NCBI GenBank assembly: GCA_036874045.1
Contig: JAZBRI010000003.1
Location: 1,252,501-1,316,500 of the forward strand
Origin: Cymodocea nodosa
Lineage: Eukaryota > Streptophyta > Magnoliopsida > Alismatales > Cymodoceaceae
Length of the DNA: 64,000 nt
Direction: 5' to 3'
The position numbers and the translations under genes were made by a program. Below are positions 27,201 through 38,587 of the stretch, piece by piece; within the stretch, counting starts at the first letter, position 1; every line of letters begins with the position of its first letter. The notes under the pieces were generated by a model. It was not told the origin of the DNA and did not search any database. It saw only the letters and a program-made list of their open reading frames with translations.

Positions 27201-30200
27201 GGGTAATATGTTGCAGGAAAATTTCTTTACGCATCTATTGATCTCTATATGACATAATTATTTCAAAGCATATGTTGATACTTGATAGTATGTCAGATAC
27301 CAAAGAATATATTGATAATATTATGACTAGAAATTTCACAAGAAGTCCTATTTGAGGACAAAGATTAACCAAATTGACCATTCCTTGAGATGCCATGGTT
27401 GAAGTTGTTGAGTAGGTGCATTTTTGAAAATAGCAAGCAAAATAACACAAAAATTGAAAAAAGAGAGTCATGCAAAAGAAGAAAGTAATATCACAATAAT
27501 CATGAGTTTGATACTGGATGGTGCAAAACTGTTGCCTAGAAGTTTTCACCATTTTGGGGTTCATAATTATTCTTCGAGTTCACAGTGGCCATAGCAGTTA
27601 ACAATGGCTGTTACCAGTGGCTATGGCAGTTACGGGTGGTGGTTATTGTTGGCAATGGTGGTTACCTAGGGGGTGAAGATTTTGTTTCAAAACCCACCTG
27701 GGAATTGATCAAATAGTGTCTTGTTCTGATGTATGGTTTAGCATGGATGTCATAACCATAAGTTGATTACAGGACTAAATTCGAAAGTACTTGATCCAAA
27801 TGTTGATTACAGGACTCATTCCTAATGCAAGATAAGCAAAATGGTGGTAACCATTGCCTAAACAAAAGAAGTTACTAACCTCAGTAGGAAGTAGGGCAAT
27901 AGGTTGGGAATCAGAAGTTGAACCAACATCAAGGACAATAGCAGTGAATTCCCTCCCTCCTTCAATAAAAACCTCAACTAGGGCCTTGTCATCAATGCCC
28001 TTTACTCCACAAATCAAAGAAACCTTGTTGGTGAGACTTTATGCCTTCTCAATTTACCTTTATAAACAAGGACTAAAGAGAAAGTACCTTTAAGAAAATA
28101 TCATTAGCTTTCTTGATGGACTCATCAATTCCATAAGCAACACTTACACCAATGCTTGATCCAGCTCTTGTAGGCTTAACCTGTAGACCTCGTAGTCCAA
28201 ATATGAGTATTTTAATTCATCACTGCATATGCCTAAGAATTCAAAAAGCATGGAAATTTATCTCACCACAACTTTTCCAGTGTTTGCATCTAACTCATTC
28301 TCGGCAAACCACATGGAAAGCTCAGTTATGTTTGATCCATTATCCTGAATGATACCAATCTTAAATTAATCCAATATCACATAAAACTTGAATAATGGTA
28401 TTTATAAAACCATAAACGAAGAAAGCATACAAATAACCGATAAATTCTTGGCATATGCATCTAAAAGTGAATAAGAAGAGAAATCAATTGCACAACTAAA
28501 AAACATTACAAGTCATATGTTCTTTTAGGAAACGAATACCATAAATATCAGTGTTTTAGAACCCAAAAATAGTGAGACAGGTGGAGTTCCACCACTTTAG
28601 TAGTTGAACTGTTTAAACCAGCAAACTGGTCATTATTGGTTCATTCACATGACATAAATTAAAAATACAAAAACCCATATACCCAAATCCATTTGCATTT
28701 TGTTACAGTTTTATGCATGTTTTAGTCATTTTGCTATTATTCCAAACTTTCAATAAGATCTCAAGTATAAATATTCATTTATAAATACTAAACAAAACAT
28801 TTAATCAATGAATGATAAATTGTTTGTGAAATCTTGAGGAATCTCTGTGTTGTGTGATGAAGCAGTTCGAGAAAGCAACCAACATGCTCGAATGGTTCCA
28901 ATGGAGGACGTTTGTCATTTGTAGGTAGGCTTGTGATTTGATTAACACATGTTTGGTTGGAATGCTTCATGAAAATAAACATGGTTAGTGGAATGGTTAC
29001 TAGAGTTTAAAAGAGGTGATGAGCAAAGGGAGATACAAAGGTGCAGTGTAAATCTCTGGATGATCTACTGCATTACATCAATACTTGAGGTATGAGCACT
29101 TCCATAAACAAATTTAAGTAAGATTCTATGACCATTTGAAGATAAATCTTGCATGTGGACGGAAGATGGATGGTTTTGAATGATTTCCTTATATTTTGTA
29201 ACTTGGAAGGTATATCTATAATTGATCTATAATTGTATGATCAATAGCATAGGTAAGAATTTAATAAATTTTGTAGGACTAAATATTGTTAATTTTAATG
29301 GCGGATAATGTCATGTTTTGATTATGAATACCCATATTTAGAATTCAAAAGATTATTAACATTACTTTTAGTTGGATAGAAAATGAAGCACAAAGAGGGA
29401 AATGCATAGATATAGATAACAGAGCAATAGTTTCATAATCATAAATAGTGATGATTGCTCGATAAGATGTGGAAAGCAATGATTGCTTTAGTGAACTTTT
29501 AAAGTCACAAATTGCTGTTTGTTCAAATATGTTGGCTGTTTATTTGTGTAATTTCTTTAGACATGGACAATGGGAATAAAGCATTAGAAAATATTGAGAA
29601 AAAATCCCAATTTTATTGAAATGTATGCAATTAGGAGTGCATGACAAGTAAAATTATTAACGAGAATAAATGACAGATTATATATTATTGTGACTGAGTA
29701 AATTGTACCTTAATTTGAAGTAGTATTGGCATGTCTCCTAGTTAAGAAGAAAAGGGATATAGAATATGAATATTGTAAATATTAAGAAACAGCTTGGATA
29801 TTCTTGATTTTTTGGTGTCATTCTATTAGGTGTTGGAATAATAATTCATGGCTTGTGTGGTGAATTATATAAACAAATGTATATAAATCTTTGACTCTTG
29901 TATGGAGTCATACAAATGTTATTATCATGTGAATATTTGTGATGATTACTTTTATGTAGCATGGGAATTATTGTGATTGATATGCACACACATATACATA
30001 TATACAACTCCGGCGTGAGGTTGCTACCTACGTGTATCATGTCTTGTATTGCGACATGCCAAGTAAGATATGTGAGGTGCGTTGTGTCTCTATGGGAAAT
30101 GAGTGGCACCAATACAATCTACAATCTTAATGGGGGCCCAGTATGTGATGTTAGACCCACTTGGACATGTTGCATCCTTGTTAGGGACACCTGGGGCAGT

Positions 30201-33200
30201 ACCTTGCTGACTATTGAGTTTTCATGTCCTTAGTGAAGGACACTTGAAGCCAAGAAACACAGCATCTCATAAAGATAATGTTGAGGTTGCAAACTAAATG
30301 GTTGAGTTTGTTGTATTGCAAAATGGTTTGTTCTTGGCAATGTAGACACTCGTTTGTATTGTAAGGAGTAGACCACTTATGGCTAGATTAATCACAAAGA
30401 ACTGGTGACAATGATTTGTTGTGAAGATTGTAATGTTGTGATATCAGTGTATTGTTAATGATAATTGTTATTATATTATTGTGACTTGATCATAGACTAA
30501 ACATTTGGCTTTAAATCAGTCGATTGAAAACCGTAAATCTCAAGAAAATCCACAATTTTATTTAATATCATTAAGGTTAATTCTAATTTTGTAATATATA
30601 ATTATAGTTTTTTATAATACATTTTATTATTAATTTATATTATATATCTATATATATTTATATTGAATATATATTTATATTGAGTATATAAAAAAATATA
30701 AACACATTGTTGGCAATTCAATATAGCAAAACAAGGTGGAACAACAAAGAACCCAATGTGACAGGGCATTAGCTTTTATTTCACCTGCAGAAGAAAGCTA
30801 GGGATCGTAACAAATCCATTTCTACTGAGCTCAACAGATGCATTATACTGCAAATGTTACAAGATAACATTCTATCAGATATCTCTGCATTAAACAGCAA
30901 AAAAAAAAATCTGTGAAAGCATGCAATTGTGCATGTATAACATTGAAGTCTACTAGAACAATGGCTTAATTCAAATGAGCAACAACTACACTTTTCTCAG
31001 TTCATCTGACGAAAGAGCAACGACTAACTTTCTTTTTCTCATTTACATATAAAAGAAGCTATAAAGATAGTCATATTCTTCTTTATCACTTGTAAAAATG
31101 AAAGCTCTAGTACTATCAATAGATTCTACTTAATACTTGCAGTTCCATCCCAGTAGATTAACTAATTAGAATAGGGAGGCACGCACTGGAGTTAATAAGT
31201 TAACAGCATTCTTAAGGTAGATCTATCAAAAGAAATTACTTTTTAATTAGAAGTCTGTTTTTCACCTTGTCAAAAGCTATCTCACATTCTTTTGATGGTG
31301 TGCCAACAAATGGGACTGATGACTTTTCCAGCAGTTTCTGAATAATACAATAATAAGATATTAGCAATAGAATCTCAAAGGATGAAATGTTATTTATTTA
31401 AATTAAAAGAGAACTATTTTCAGATTAATCACTAATAAATACAGTGCTTTGTCAACCAAAGTATACCTGAAGACCTCCATCTTCACCAAAACGACCATGT
31501 ATAAGTGGGAAAACTATATCCTCTTTTGCAGCAAGGTGTTGCACAAACTCATCTAAGGTATGAAAGCCCAGGGCAAGTCTGGGAAGAAAACAAGGGTGAT
31601 GTACAACTTAAAAGTCACAACCAAAAAAAGACCGAGCAAGGAAAGCAAACCTCTCTAGCTTGAAATCAAAGTCAGCAGGAGTGTTGGAGTACAACTGCAG
31701 AGGAGGCAAGATGGATGTCATGTATGAGAATATCAGCTAATAGATGCATCTGTAAAACATTAAAGTCTTATGGTGCAGCATATATTATAATTGCATTTTC
31801 AAGATACATTTAATACTTAATTACAATATGATTCCAGAATTAGCAATCAATGGCACCTGGTTTCAAGCATAGGCAAATCAAGGTTACTCATTCATGTACC
31901 TTCTTCAATTTGACTGATCTATTCCAATATAAAAATTAACTAATTTTTCACATGAATGCGAAAGTTGAAAAAAAAAAGAATTTGGTGCCTTCTATGTTTG
32001 AAAAAAACAAGTAGAAAGAAGGTGAAACTGAGAAAGGCAATTACAAATTGATGATTATGCCAACTTGAGATGCTTATCCAAAGACTTTAAAAAACAACTA
32101 AATTTATAATGAGTGGTTATTATTTTGACCAGCCTTTACCAGTAAATGTATTCCAACATTAATTCAAAATCACACCAAAATGACTTGAAGATAATGCCTT
32201 GAAGTGTCAAAAACTATATTTAGAACACATTAGAGATTCAAAAATATGGTATGGCTAGCGATGTAAAAATTAGTAACTGTGGTATGTTTTTCAAAAAGCT
32301 ATGGTGCATGCACCAAAAAAAACATCACTGACCTGTGCAGGTGAGATTGCAAAAGCATTGAGGTTTGGATCGATGTAATAACAGCTGACTTCTATGTCAT
32401 CTCCCTGTCAGGAAATAACAACATAACCAGTATTGACTTGCAGTGCCAGAGTTCTCACTTTATTAGGAAATCAAAGAGTGATGCCCGTCCACAATGCATT
32501 TTATTGATGTTGGGTTTTTTGTTGTAAAAATTATGAGGTAACATTACTTTACAAGAGCCATAAAAACAACTAAAAATCATTAGAAACATTTCGAGATGTT
32601 ATTGGAACTTCAACTTGCTTTCATGTATCTATTACATTACGAAGGTTAAGCAAACCAAATATTCTTTTGTTCAAAATATGCCATCTAATTTTATTTGAAA
32701 AAAATGCATAAACTCCAAAAACAACTATTTCCTAATATATATTTCTATAGGTGAAGAAGACAGCTGATAGAACAAATTACAACTGTCCTTATGATCAAAT
32801 TTTAATCCATATAAAGCTTTCATACATGTCTAGTTAAGGATAAAAGAAAAAGATAGTTTTATTCGATTTATAGACTGAGTCCCATATTCAGGAAAAGATT
32901 CAAACTAACCCATCCCAACCATTTTGTCTCTCTCTCTATATTTTCTGTTTCCTTTCTAAAAATTTCAAAATTCATTGTTCTATGATATCATATTTAATTT
33001 AAATCATATGTTGCATGACTAAACTCTCTTTCCTATTTTTTCATAATTCCAATGTATTTTTCTAATATATCGAATTTATCTTTTATCATATGCAAGATTT
33101 CATTTACTTCTCACCAGTGGTACTCAAGTTCTTATATACCTATCATACCAAGGAAATAGGAGGGCTGATGGATCAAATTGACTTCTGTCGCTAAATTTCA

Positions 33201-34679
33201 TTTTTATCCATGTGTATTTTCTCTTGTATATTTGGCTGAAGTTTAAAAAGAAAAGGGTGTAATGACCTTTTTATCTGTCTGATTCCACTTCTTAAAATAT
33301 TTGAATAATAACCACGTCTCCCTCTGCTCTCTCCCTCTTTTTTTGAAAAATTCCAATATTTATGCCAATTTTTAGGAAAAAAAAACACTTTGCATGATTT
33401 ATGCATCTTATTATCATACAGCAATTATCGTTCATTCCTTTTTTCCCACCCACTTTTTCAATTCAATATTTATTTTCTAAAACTTTACATTTATATTTAT
33501 TCACATATACGTGCGTCTTCCATTGGTTATCAAATCATAACTCTTACAGTACTCAGAGAGATTTGTGCACATCAAAAAGTAAGAGAAAATTTTGAAAAAG
33601 AAAGTGATGAAAAGTATTTGATAAATTTTGAGTATTTGTGTGTACCAAAAAGTGACAAAATACATCATTGCTTTCTGTAGAATGTTTTCTCTTCTTCAAG
33701 AAATTTTGCCTTTAATCTCTAAGAAAGTCAAACGTGAAATAGTAAAAATTTACAAAAATATTATTATTATGAACAATATAATGATAATAGTAAATAGAAA
33801 ATTAATAATAATTAAAAATAAGAGAATGAAAATACTAATAATAACCTAAAAATAATTAATATATAATAATTAATAATAATAATTATTATTATTATTATTA
33901 TAAGAAAATAGGCAATTAATAATAATTAAAAATGAGAGTAAAGGCAATAATAATGATAATAACCTAAAAATAATTAATAATAATGAAATAAGAAAATAGA
34001 TAATTAATAATAATTAAAATTGAAAGTAATGACAATAATAATAATCTAAAAATAATTAATAAATAAATATTTCTGTTACTTTTCATTAATTGTTATTATT
34101 TTCCGTTACTTATTGAACCGTGACAAACATCTTTCGTTACTTTTTACAATTTTTCTTTTTATTACTGTTAGGTGCACAAACTCATTTTTCTTACCGTAAG
34201 GAATCGTACATGCATTTATCGATGAGATTGAATGAAACCTAGACGTGGCAGTTACTTGTTGCGGTTTAACCAAGTGCGCGTCAGTCCTGGGAGGTGTTTC
34301 AACCTACCGGTTCCGGAATGCAAAACTTGAACAAAAAGAAACTCAACTTCTTCACCTGTATGTGATCCAGAACTGATCTGGCTGAGTTGAGGGAGATCCC
34401 CCGCTCCCCCGACGGACCGCCGCATACGATCCCTACTCTGAGAGGCGCCCTACTTCCTTCCTCCCCCTCCTCCCCCTCCGCCAACCTCAACGTCTCGACG
34501 GCTTCTGACGGCGTGGACGGTAGACGGAAACGACTACATCTTCCGAACCCGACCTTTGCTTCCGGAAAGGAAGCAACAATCGGACGAGAAACTTTTGGGA
34601 GTGGCAGGGAAGCGGTGAGTGGGAAGAGGATGTGAGGGGAGCAGGCACCGATCCCGAAGGCCCGGGGGAGAGTCGCCAT
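3297..34679 (-). CDS. DDL: plastid D-alanine--D-alanine ligase family protein, two ATP-grasp modules (24 exons, 949 aa)
   Basis: Family role: ATP-dependent joining of two D-alanines for peptidoglycan; in plants this is a plastid protein linked to the remnant pathway. Exons: 34679-34356, 32404-32333, 31694-31651, 31578-31467, 31337-31266, 30847-30785, 28344-28267, 28180-28088, 27999-27880, 26984-26901, 26744-26532, 26412-26365, 26216-25974, 17744-17641, 15375-15131, 14624-14556, 14472-14408, 13725-13556, 13300-13222, 13071-12816, 10911-10866, 3770-3662, 3524-3462, 3374-3297. They sum to 2850 nt and all phases fit. Residues 1-80 look like a plastid transit peptide. Module 1 (from about 81) has GGPSGERGISLNS, HGRFGEDGG (174-182), KPTRAGSSIGV (from 257) and DINLISGMEQTS (422-433). 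Module 2 (from about 491) has FGGESTERQVS, HGSIGEDGT (640-648), KPLRDGCSTGV (from 726) and EVNTVPGMT (908-916). The start is the first ATG; a TTG sits four codons upstream. The length fits the plant family (about 940 aa). The acceptor of the exon at 27999 is weak. Confidence 0.93.
6150..7990 (+). mobile_element. Ty1/copia retrotransposon fossil (RT, RNase H, part of 3' LTR)
   Basis: This decayed fragment lies in the ligase intron 3771-10865, antisense to the host gene. Copia pol similarity can be read in pieces: the start of the reverse transcriptase near 6250-6600, the YVDD-box region near 6810-6830, the RNase H region near 7380-7700 and the pol end near 7750-7810. A purine tract (about 7817-7826) and LTR-like sequence follow to about 7990. 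No 5' LTR, gag or integrase is visible. It is broken many times and looks old. Confidence 0.75.
8030..9210 (+). mobile_element. RTE-clade non-LTR retrotransposon (LINE) fragment, RT domain
   Basis: Starting close to the copia remnant, this stretch reads in broken frames as an RTE-type reverse transcriptase. The best open piece is 8269-8460, with LKREGVPKRYIDNIKSMYE and LHQGCFLNPYLFILVIDEI, matching the family LHQGSALSP...VMDELT block. Upstream, 8220-8265 matches the FIDLEKAYDRVP block. Downstream, 8640-8800 matches the FKYLGS...GWMKWR block, and 9070-9190 matches the RGRPK and tail segments. Frameshifts and in-frame stops are frequent, and the catalytic ADD box is altered near 8490. The 5' half of the element is absent here. 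Confidence 0.75.
10130..10600 (-). mobile_element. RTE-clade LINE fragment, upstream part of the RT domain
   Basis: On the minus strand, 10347-10165 reads GNVGIKWLAELFSIILKSKMM, then SNEWPKNTLINIFNNMGDIQ and NYNNYCS. This matches the RTE segment that runs from the G(D)IGIKWL block to the NYRGI block, just upstream of where the RTE fragment at 8030 begins. Weaker similarity extends to about 10600. It is opposite in strand to the 8030-9210 fragment and the two do not overlap in the element. They may therefore be two insertions or one split and inverted copy. Both are old and frameshifted. Confidence 0.65.
16430..17010. promoter_or_regulatory. cluster of bZIP-type sites and a 20-bp palindrome in a ligase intron
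   Basis: The intron between exons 17744-17641 and 15375-15131 contains TGACGCGTCA (16543-16552, palindromic), TGACGG (16559-16564), CACGTCA (16694-16700) and a G-box CACGTG (16725-16730). A perfect 20-bp palindrome (CCAAAGTTTG then its mirror) lies at 16702-16721. A pyrimidine-rich tract follows at about 16758-16830. TGACG and CACGTG motifs are known bZIP sites and are common in plant promoters and retrotransposon LTRs. The stretch may be a solo-LTR-like remnant or an intronic promoter/enhancer; no TATA box or terminal repeat was identified. Confidence 0.4.
18061..18475 (+). repeat. 5' LTR of the Ty3/gypsy fossil
   Basis: It begins TGACAGAGG and ends GAACTTAATA, corresponding to TGATAGAGG and GAACTTAACA in the other LTR (the usual TG...CA ends). 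Shared internal blocks include TTAATAAATAGA and CAAGTTGTCCACTCG. The primer-binding site starts three bases downstream. Confidence 0.9.
18479..18490 (+). other. primer-binding site of the Ty3/gypsy fossil
   Basis: TGGTATTAGAGC differs at one base from TGGTATCAGAGC, the complement of the plant initiator tRNA-Met 3' end. It follows the 5' LTR directly. Confidence 0.85.
19838..20502. mobile_element. Tourist-like MITE (PIF/Harbinger type) nested in the Ty3/gypsy fossil
   Basis: A 665-bp very AT-rich segment is flanked by TAA on both sides (19835-19837 and 20503-20505), the 3-bp target duplication typical of PIF/Harbinger elements. Its ends are inverted: the left starts GGTATTCTTTGTGTTA and the complement of the right end reads GGGTCTATTTGTGTCA, followed by further similarity (AGAAAGT..). 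The interior is made of near-repeated AT blocks (TAATTAAAGTATAT.., ATATTATTTTATT) and has no coding capacity. It inserted after the retrotransposon. Confidence 0.8.
23446..23458 (+). other. polypurine tract of the Ty3/gypsy fossil
   Basis: AAGGGGGAAGGAA lies immediately before the TG start of the 3' LTR, the usual position for plus-strand priming. Confidence 0.8.
23459..23886 (+). repeat. 3' LTR of the Ty3/gypsy fossil
   Basis: It begins TGATAGAGG and ends GGAACTTAACA, followed by the second copy of the CATGC target duplication. It is 428 bp against 415 bp for the 5' LTR, with many substitutions between them. Confidence 0.9.
24736..25375 (+). mobile_element. 5'-truncated L1-type LINE (zinc-binding RT tail to poly(A))
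   Basis: The plus strand reads WNFNFRRGLNDEIEEISKLF and DRLVWTSSEEGVF (from 24789 on), then a CEAQMLIAAYARL and ECKVTLKIWDLLLLSVF stretch (25032-25155). This is the zf-RVT region at the C-terminus of plant L1-like ORF2. A 3' tail with TTAATAATAAGATTTTTACC and an A-run ends near 25375. Flanks AAAAAGAGAGGCACATTC (24718-24735) and AAAAAGAGATGCATTC (25370-25385) look like a decayed target duplication. There are several in-frame stops. It lies in the same ligase intron as the gypsy fossil. Confidence 0.75.
28345..30784. other. ligase intron with an unclassified repeat-like stretch
   Basis: Within this 2.4-kb intron, 29800-30300 has a less AT-rich, repeat-like character, with segments such as TCCGGCGTGAGGTTGC and GGGGGCCCAGTATGTG. 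It is unlike the plain AT-rich introns nearby. No long frame, LTR pair or terminal repeat is visible. An AT microsatellite-like stretch follows at 30590-30700. It may be part of an LTR or another non-coding repeat. Confidence 0.35.
33775..34065. repeat. AT-rich tandem repeat in ligase intron 1
   Basis: About three imperfect units of roughly 90 bp share the order AATTAATAATAATTAAAA, a GAGAGTAA-like block, AATAATAAC and CTAAAAATAATTAATA. An (ATT)n run separates two units near 33880-33900. Confidence 0.65.
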
Positions 34680-36125
34680 GATTGGACCCAACCGTGACTG
34701 GTCAGGCCTTTAAACTCAACATTACAGGCGTCATAACGAGTTTATAAATGCTTTACGATAAAATATGGAAATTACAGAAAATAGAAAATATTGATGTCTA
34801 CGTTTATTTATTTAAGTGTAGACATTAATAATGAATGATTTAGATTAATTATTTTTTTATTATCATTTTTTTTCATGATTTTTACTTAACTATCAAGTAC
34901 CTAGACCCTTATATGTCTAGTTACTTATACATACATGAACTTTCTATTATTATTATTGTCCGCCAATGGTTAAGACAATATCACATGCATACAGTTACGG
35001 GTATGATTACGGTAAACATTTCTACGGTGTTTATAAAAATATTCTTCGCCTTTCTCTGGGCTTTTTTACAGAATATATAAAATTAATAATTTTTAAGAAT
35101 TAACAAGTAATTTTGTGTTTTACAATTTTTAAATGAAAAAAATACATCAAATATATCATGTCGATCGTATAAAAACAACACGTACGCTTACCTTATCATT
35201 ATCATTGTATGTTTCTTTAGTTATCTTACTTGATTAAATTTGTGAATTGAAGGTTCATGTTAAATCATTCAAAATAATGTACATTTACATTTATTATTAA
35301 ATACTTATTACTGTAAGAATTTTAAATTTAATTATATTTGAACAAAGTAAAATTAAAATAAGTAACTATCTGAAAAGTTCTCATGTATTACTTATAGATA
35401 GTAGTGTTGATTCTATTCAAGTATTAGCAAATTATAAATATGTATACTATTTACCCAACTTACATGTCAACATTGTAGATATTACCTCAATCAGTAATTT
35501 CAATCAAATTGGTAAATAAAGCCACTTAAAGTACTCCCAACTAATTAGGAATCTTTATAAAATAAAATAGACAATACTTAGAGAAATTTATCATATTAAG
35601 GCCTAGCAAAAACTCCTATAAGTTTTTACTTCTTTAGATACTCCTAATACATATCATACCATTTGAGTGTTCATTAAGACTTATATGTTATTAACTCTAT
35701 AAATATTTTTAGTGTTTATTAAGCTATTTAAGTGTCTAAATATTAAAAAAAAAAAAATCATCCAAAGCAAATGATTCATGACTATTTGGTTAAATACTTA
35801 AGTAAGATCAAACTTAATTAAACTCATCCAAGATGAGCCACTTAGAACTCTAAGTTTCAAATCTCTTGACCCAACTTTATAGGTCAATCTAAGTAGAGCT
35901 AAACCTAGTGCATAACTTTTTTTTTTTGACTTTTCATCATATATTTTATAAAATATATTATTTTACTTATATATTTGTAATATATAATTAAAACAGTTAA
36001 TTATATTTATTTTTAAATGAAAAAATTGAAAAGAAAAGTTATGCAATTAATATAATACAAGATTTCTATTCTTTATAATTATTTAAATTTAAAATTGATG
36101 ACGAATATTTAAAAGGAAAAAGTAC
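34680..36125. other. intergenic: ligase 5' flank
   Basis: The 5' side of the ligase gene begins here. The 1.4 kb are strongly AT-rich with long A and T runs (for example near 35750 and 35920). No open frame with coding character, RNA gene or clear promoter box is supported. Confidence 0.5.
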
Positions 36126-36142
36126 ATGCATGTCGACATGCA
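36126..36142. promoter_or_regulatory. RY-motif palindrome
   Basis: The bases TGCATGTCGACATGCA form a perfect 16-bp palindrome, and CATGCATG at 36126-36133 is the RY element bound by B3 factors of seed maturation. An ABRE-like ACACGTCC follows at about 36160. The group lies about 180 bp upstream of the ATG of the small frame at 36315. Function is inferred from motifs only. Confidence 0.4.
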
Positions 36143-36314
36143 CTTTGGAAGTCGCAACACACGTCCACAAGAAGCCATCGAGCCCACCCTCACACTGCCA
36201 CGGCGATGACGCCACCATGTCCCATCAGATCCAGCCCACACATAAACGAAGCGTCGTCGATAAAGACCAGTGGGGGAGGAGATCTGCGAGGAGGAACGAA
36301 CGAAGCTGGCATAT

Positions 36315-36536
36315 ATGATGAGTTGGAAGGAAGTGGTCACCGCACTGATGAGTGTGGTTTGCAGGAAGAGCGTGTGCAGGTTTCAGGAGCTGTGGCGGAT
36401 GGTGGGCGATTTGGCTTCCGTCTTCACTGGTGCCATCAGATTTTCTGGGCTCACGACCAGGAGGAGACCAGCGGCCGCCACCACTGCTGGCAGGTACTCA
36501 CCTCTCTCCTCCATGGTTGCCAGGCACGACAGGTAG
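36315..36536 (+). CDS. possible small basic protein, unknown function (73 aa)
   Basis: I do not recognise this protein. The frame starts MMSWKEVVTALMSVVCRKSV, continues RFQELWRMVGDLASVF, and ends with a basic RRRPAAATTAG segment and SPLSSMVARHDR. It is an island of GC-rich sequence with G/C-ending codons in a very AT-rich spacer, which suggests selection. The first two-thirds could form an amphipathic helix; the end is Arg/Ala/Ser-rich. The same frame opens farther upstream at 36270 (MGEEICEEE..), so the start is uncertain. A possible splice donor (GCAG/GTACTC) at about 36493 would change the end. The RY palindrome lies upstream. It could also be the first exon of a longer or non-coding transcript. 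Confidence 0.35.
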   Translation: MMSWKEVVTALMSVVCRKSVCRFQELWRMVGDLASVFTGAIRFSGLTTRRRPAAATTAGRYSPLSSMVARHDR

Positions 36537-38587
36537 AGAGATCACCCATCATCTCCTTAATTGTAAGCCTGCTTCCTGTATCCATTCCTGGCTAGCTCTT
36601 AATATATTCTTCCCGAGAAGAAGACTTGGTGGTCTGGTGATACTACCATAATTCTACTTTGCTAGCTTAATTTGGTTAGTGCATCATATGTATCCCTTCA
36701 TTTTGTTATTTGATTGCTGATATATAATATGCATCGAGTTCTTCCATTTTAGCAAGTTCTTTCCTACCGAGTTTCTACTGTTGTACATCACACGGATGAA
36801 TTGAAGATGAACCGTACCGTTTATATATCTTCATAATGGTAGTATATATTTAAGCATTTTAGGGTTTGCAATTGAGTGAATGATTAATAATGTGATTCAA
36901 TTGCTGGTTGAAGATGGGTATCATGCCTTCTTCCTTTTACCTTATTGTTTATATTGTCCTGTAATAATTGGAGAAAACAAATTTAAGTTGATTTGAACTG
37001 CATGCCCAGGAATGCTGTTTCACAGAAGAACATATATTGCGATTTCTTGGGGTATCATATTACATAACATTAAGTACCGATAAACATTGAGCCCCATGTA
37101 AATCTGCTCGTTTTAATTTCCAATAATTGTTATTTTCTGCTATGAGGATGCTTTTCCAATTTTTTCTTTCATTTGACCTGGAGAACCATGTAAATTAATC
37201 TGCCATCTTTTCCTTATTTTTTTGACGAATATAGATGTTTTTCAATTCTTGTTAAAAGTTGTCCATTCTATGGATATTTTGATCTGAAGTAATGGTCTAA
37301 CTAGGAAGCATGGTTGAACCATAAGGGAGGTTTGTGTCATCCTGAGAATTTCATGAAAAGGAAAGTGAAGAAAGTTAACATGGTGTTTGTGCCCGTTTAG
37401 AATCTTAGGTAAAAACTTTTTCTAATAGAAAAGGAAAAACTTTACTGACTTTCCAACGCCCTCTCCTCTAATTTTCAGGAAAGTTGAGTTGCCTGCATGA
37501 GCTTTGACCACCCGACACTATTTGCACCATCATGACCCTTTCGTCTTCCTCACATCATTGTGACTCCTTCGTCTTCCTTGCAGTCGATCGATCTTTCTAC
37601 CCTCAAACCATCTATCTTCGACACAAACACAAATGCGTCGTTGTGATCTCTTTAGCTTCCTCGCGAGCGTTGGCCCCTACAATCATTTTTGTTCTTTCTG
37701 CCCTCCATCCACAGTCATGCCGTTGCGACCCCTCAAGCATTTTTTTGAGCATCGGCCCCCGTGATCATTTTCTTCCTCGCAAGCATTGGGTTCGATTGTC
37801 GATGACAAGAAGAAAAATAAAATAAAAGAAAGAGAAAAATAAATATTTAATTTTTTTTGTATTTAATATGTTATATTTATTTAGTTCAAAATTATAGTAT
37901 TATATGCATGAATATAGTATTATATGTATTTTATGAAAATAAATATGCATGATTATAGTATTATATGTATTTTATGAAAATAAATATGCATGATTATAGT
38001 ATTATATGTATTTTATATTTATAAGTACATGCAAATTAATATTTGTTATAATTATAATCATGTACTTATACAAATATTTGTGAAGTTGTATAATTTAAAG
38101 GATAGTGCATATTTATTGTATTCTCATTTTTTAATATTTATTTTTTTCAATTTACCTTAACATTTTTCTATTTTTATAAATAAATAGTAATGTTGGTAAA
38201 AAATCTTAAACCTTAAATTTTAAAATCCTAAATTAAAACTTCATCTGAAAAGATGTGGTAAAAAAAACAACTAATGAGAATAATGAATGAATCATTATTT
38301 GAGTTTAGGTTTGAATTCTATAGATAATAAAGTTTTAATTTGATTGAGATTGTATATAATCATAGATAAGATAAATGAGACATATGTACTTCCTCATTCA
38401 TTATTCTTATACTTGTTATTTTGTTAAAACTTTGAAATTGATATATTTTAAAAAAGGATTGGTTTAACTTGAAAATGAAATTGTTGAATGAGTAAACAAA
38501 CAATTGTATTAAATTTGGTTGAACAATATTGACTAAATCATGCACAATCATGTAAATAAAAGGATTGGTTGGCTAATAATTGATTTC
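36537..38587. other. intergenic, no supported gene
   Basis: This stretch is AT-rich apart from a C/T-rich segment at 37500-37800. That segment holds a 97-codon open frame (37532-37825) with no recognisable domain and unremarkable composition, which I do not call as a gene. The 41-bp tandem repeat is listed separately. Confidence 0.5.
37901..38020. repeat. 41-bp tandem repeat, about three copies
   Basis: The unit ATGCATGATTATAGTATTAT plus ATGTATTTTATG.. recurs with a period of 41 bp, with ATGCAT starting at 37904, 37945 and 37986. The second and third copies are nearly identical, so the expansion is recent. Confidence 0.85.

Noticed and set aside
37532-37825. 97-codon plus-strand frame
   Set aside because: There is no domain, no splice or promoter context and no coding-like composition beyond being C/T-rich.
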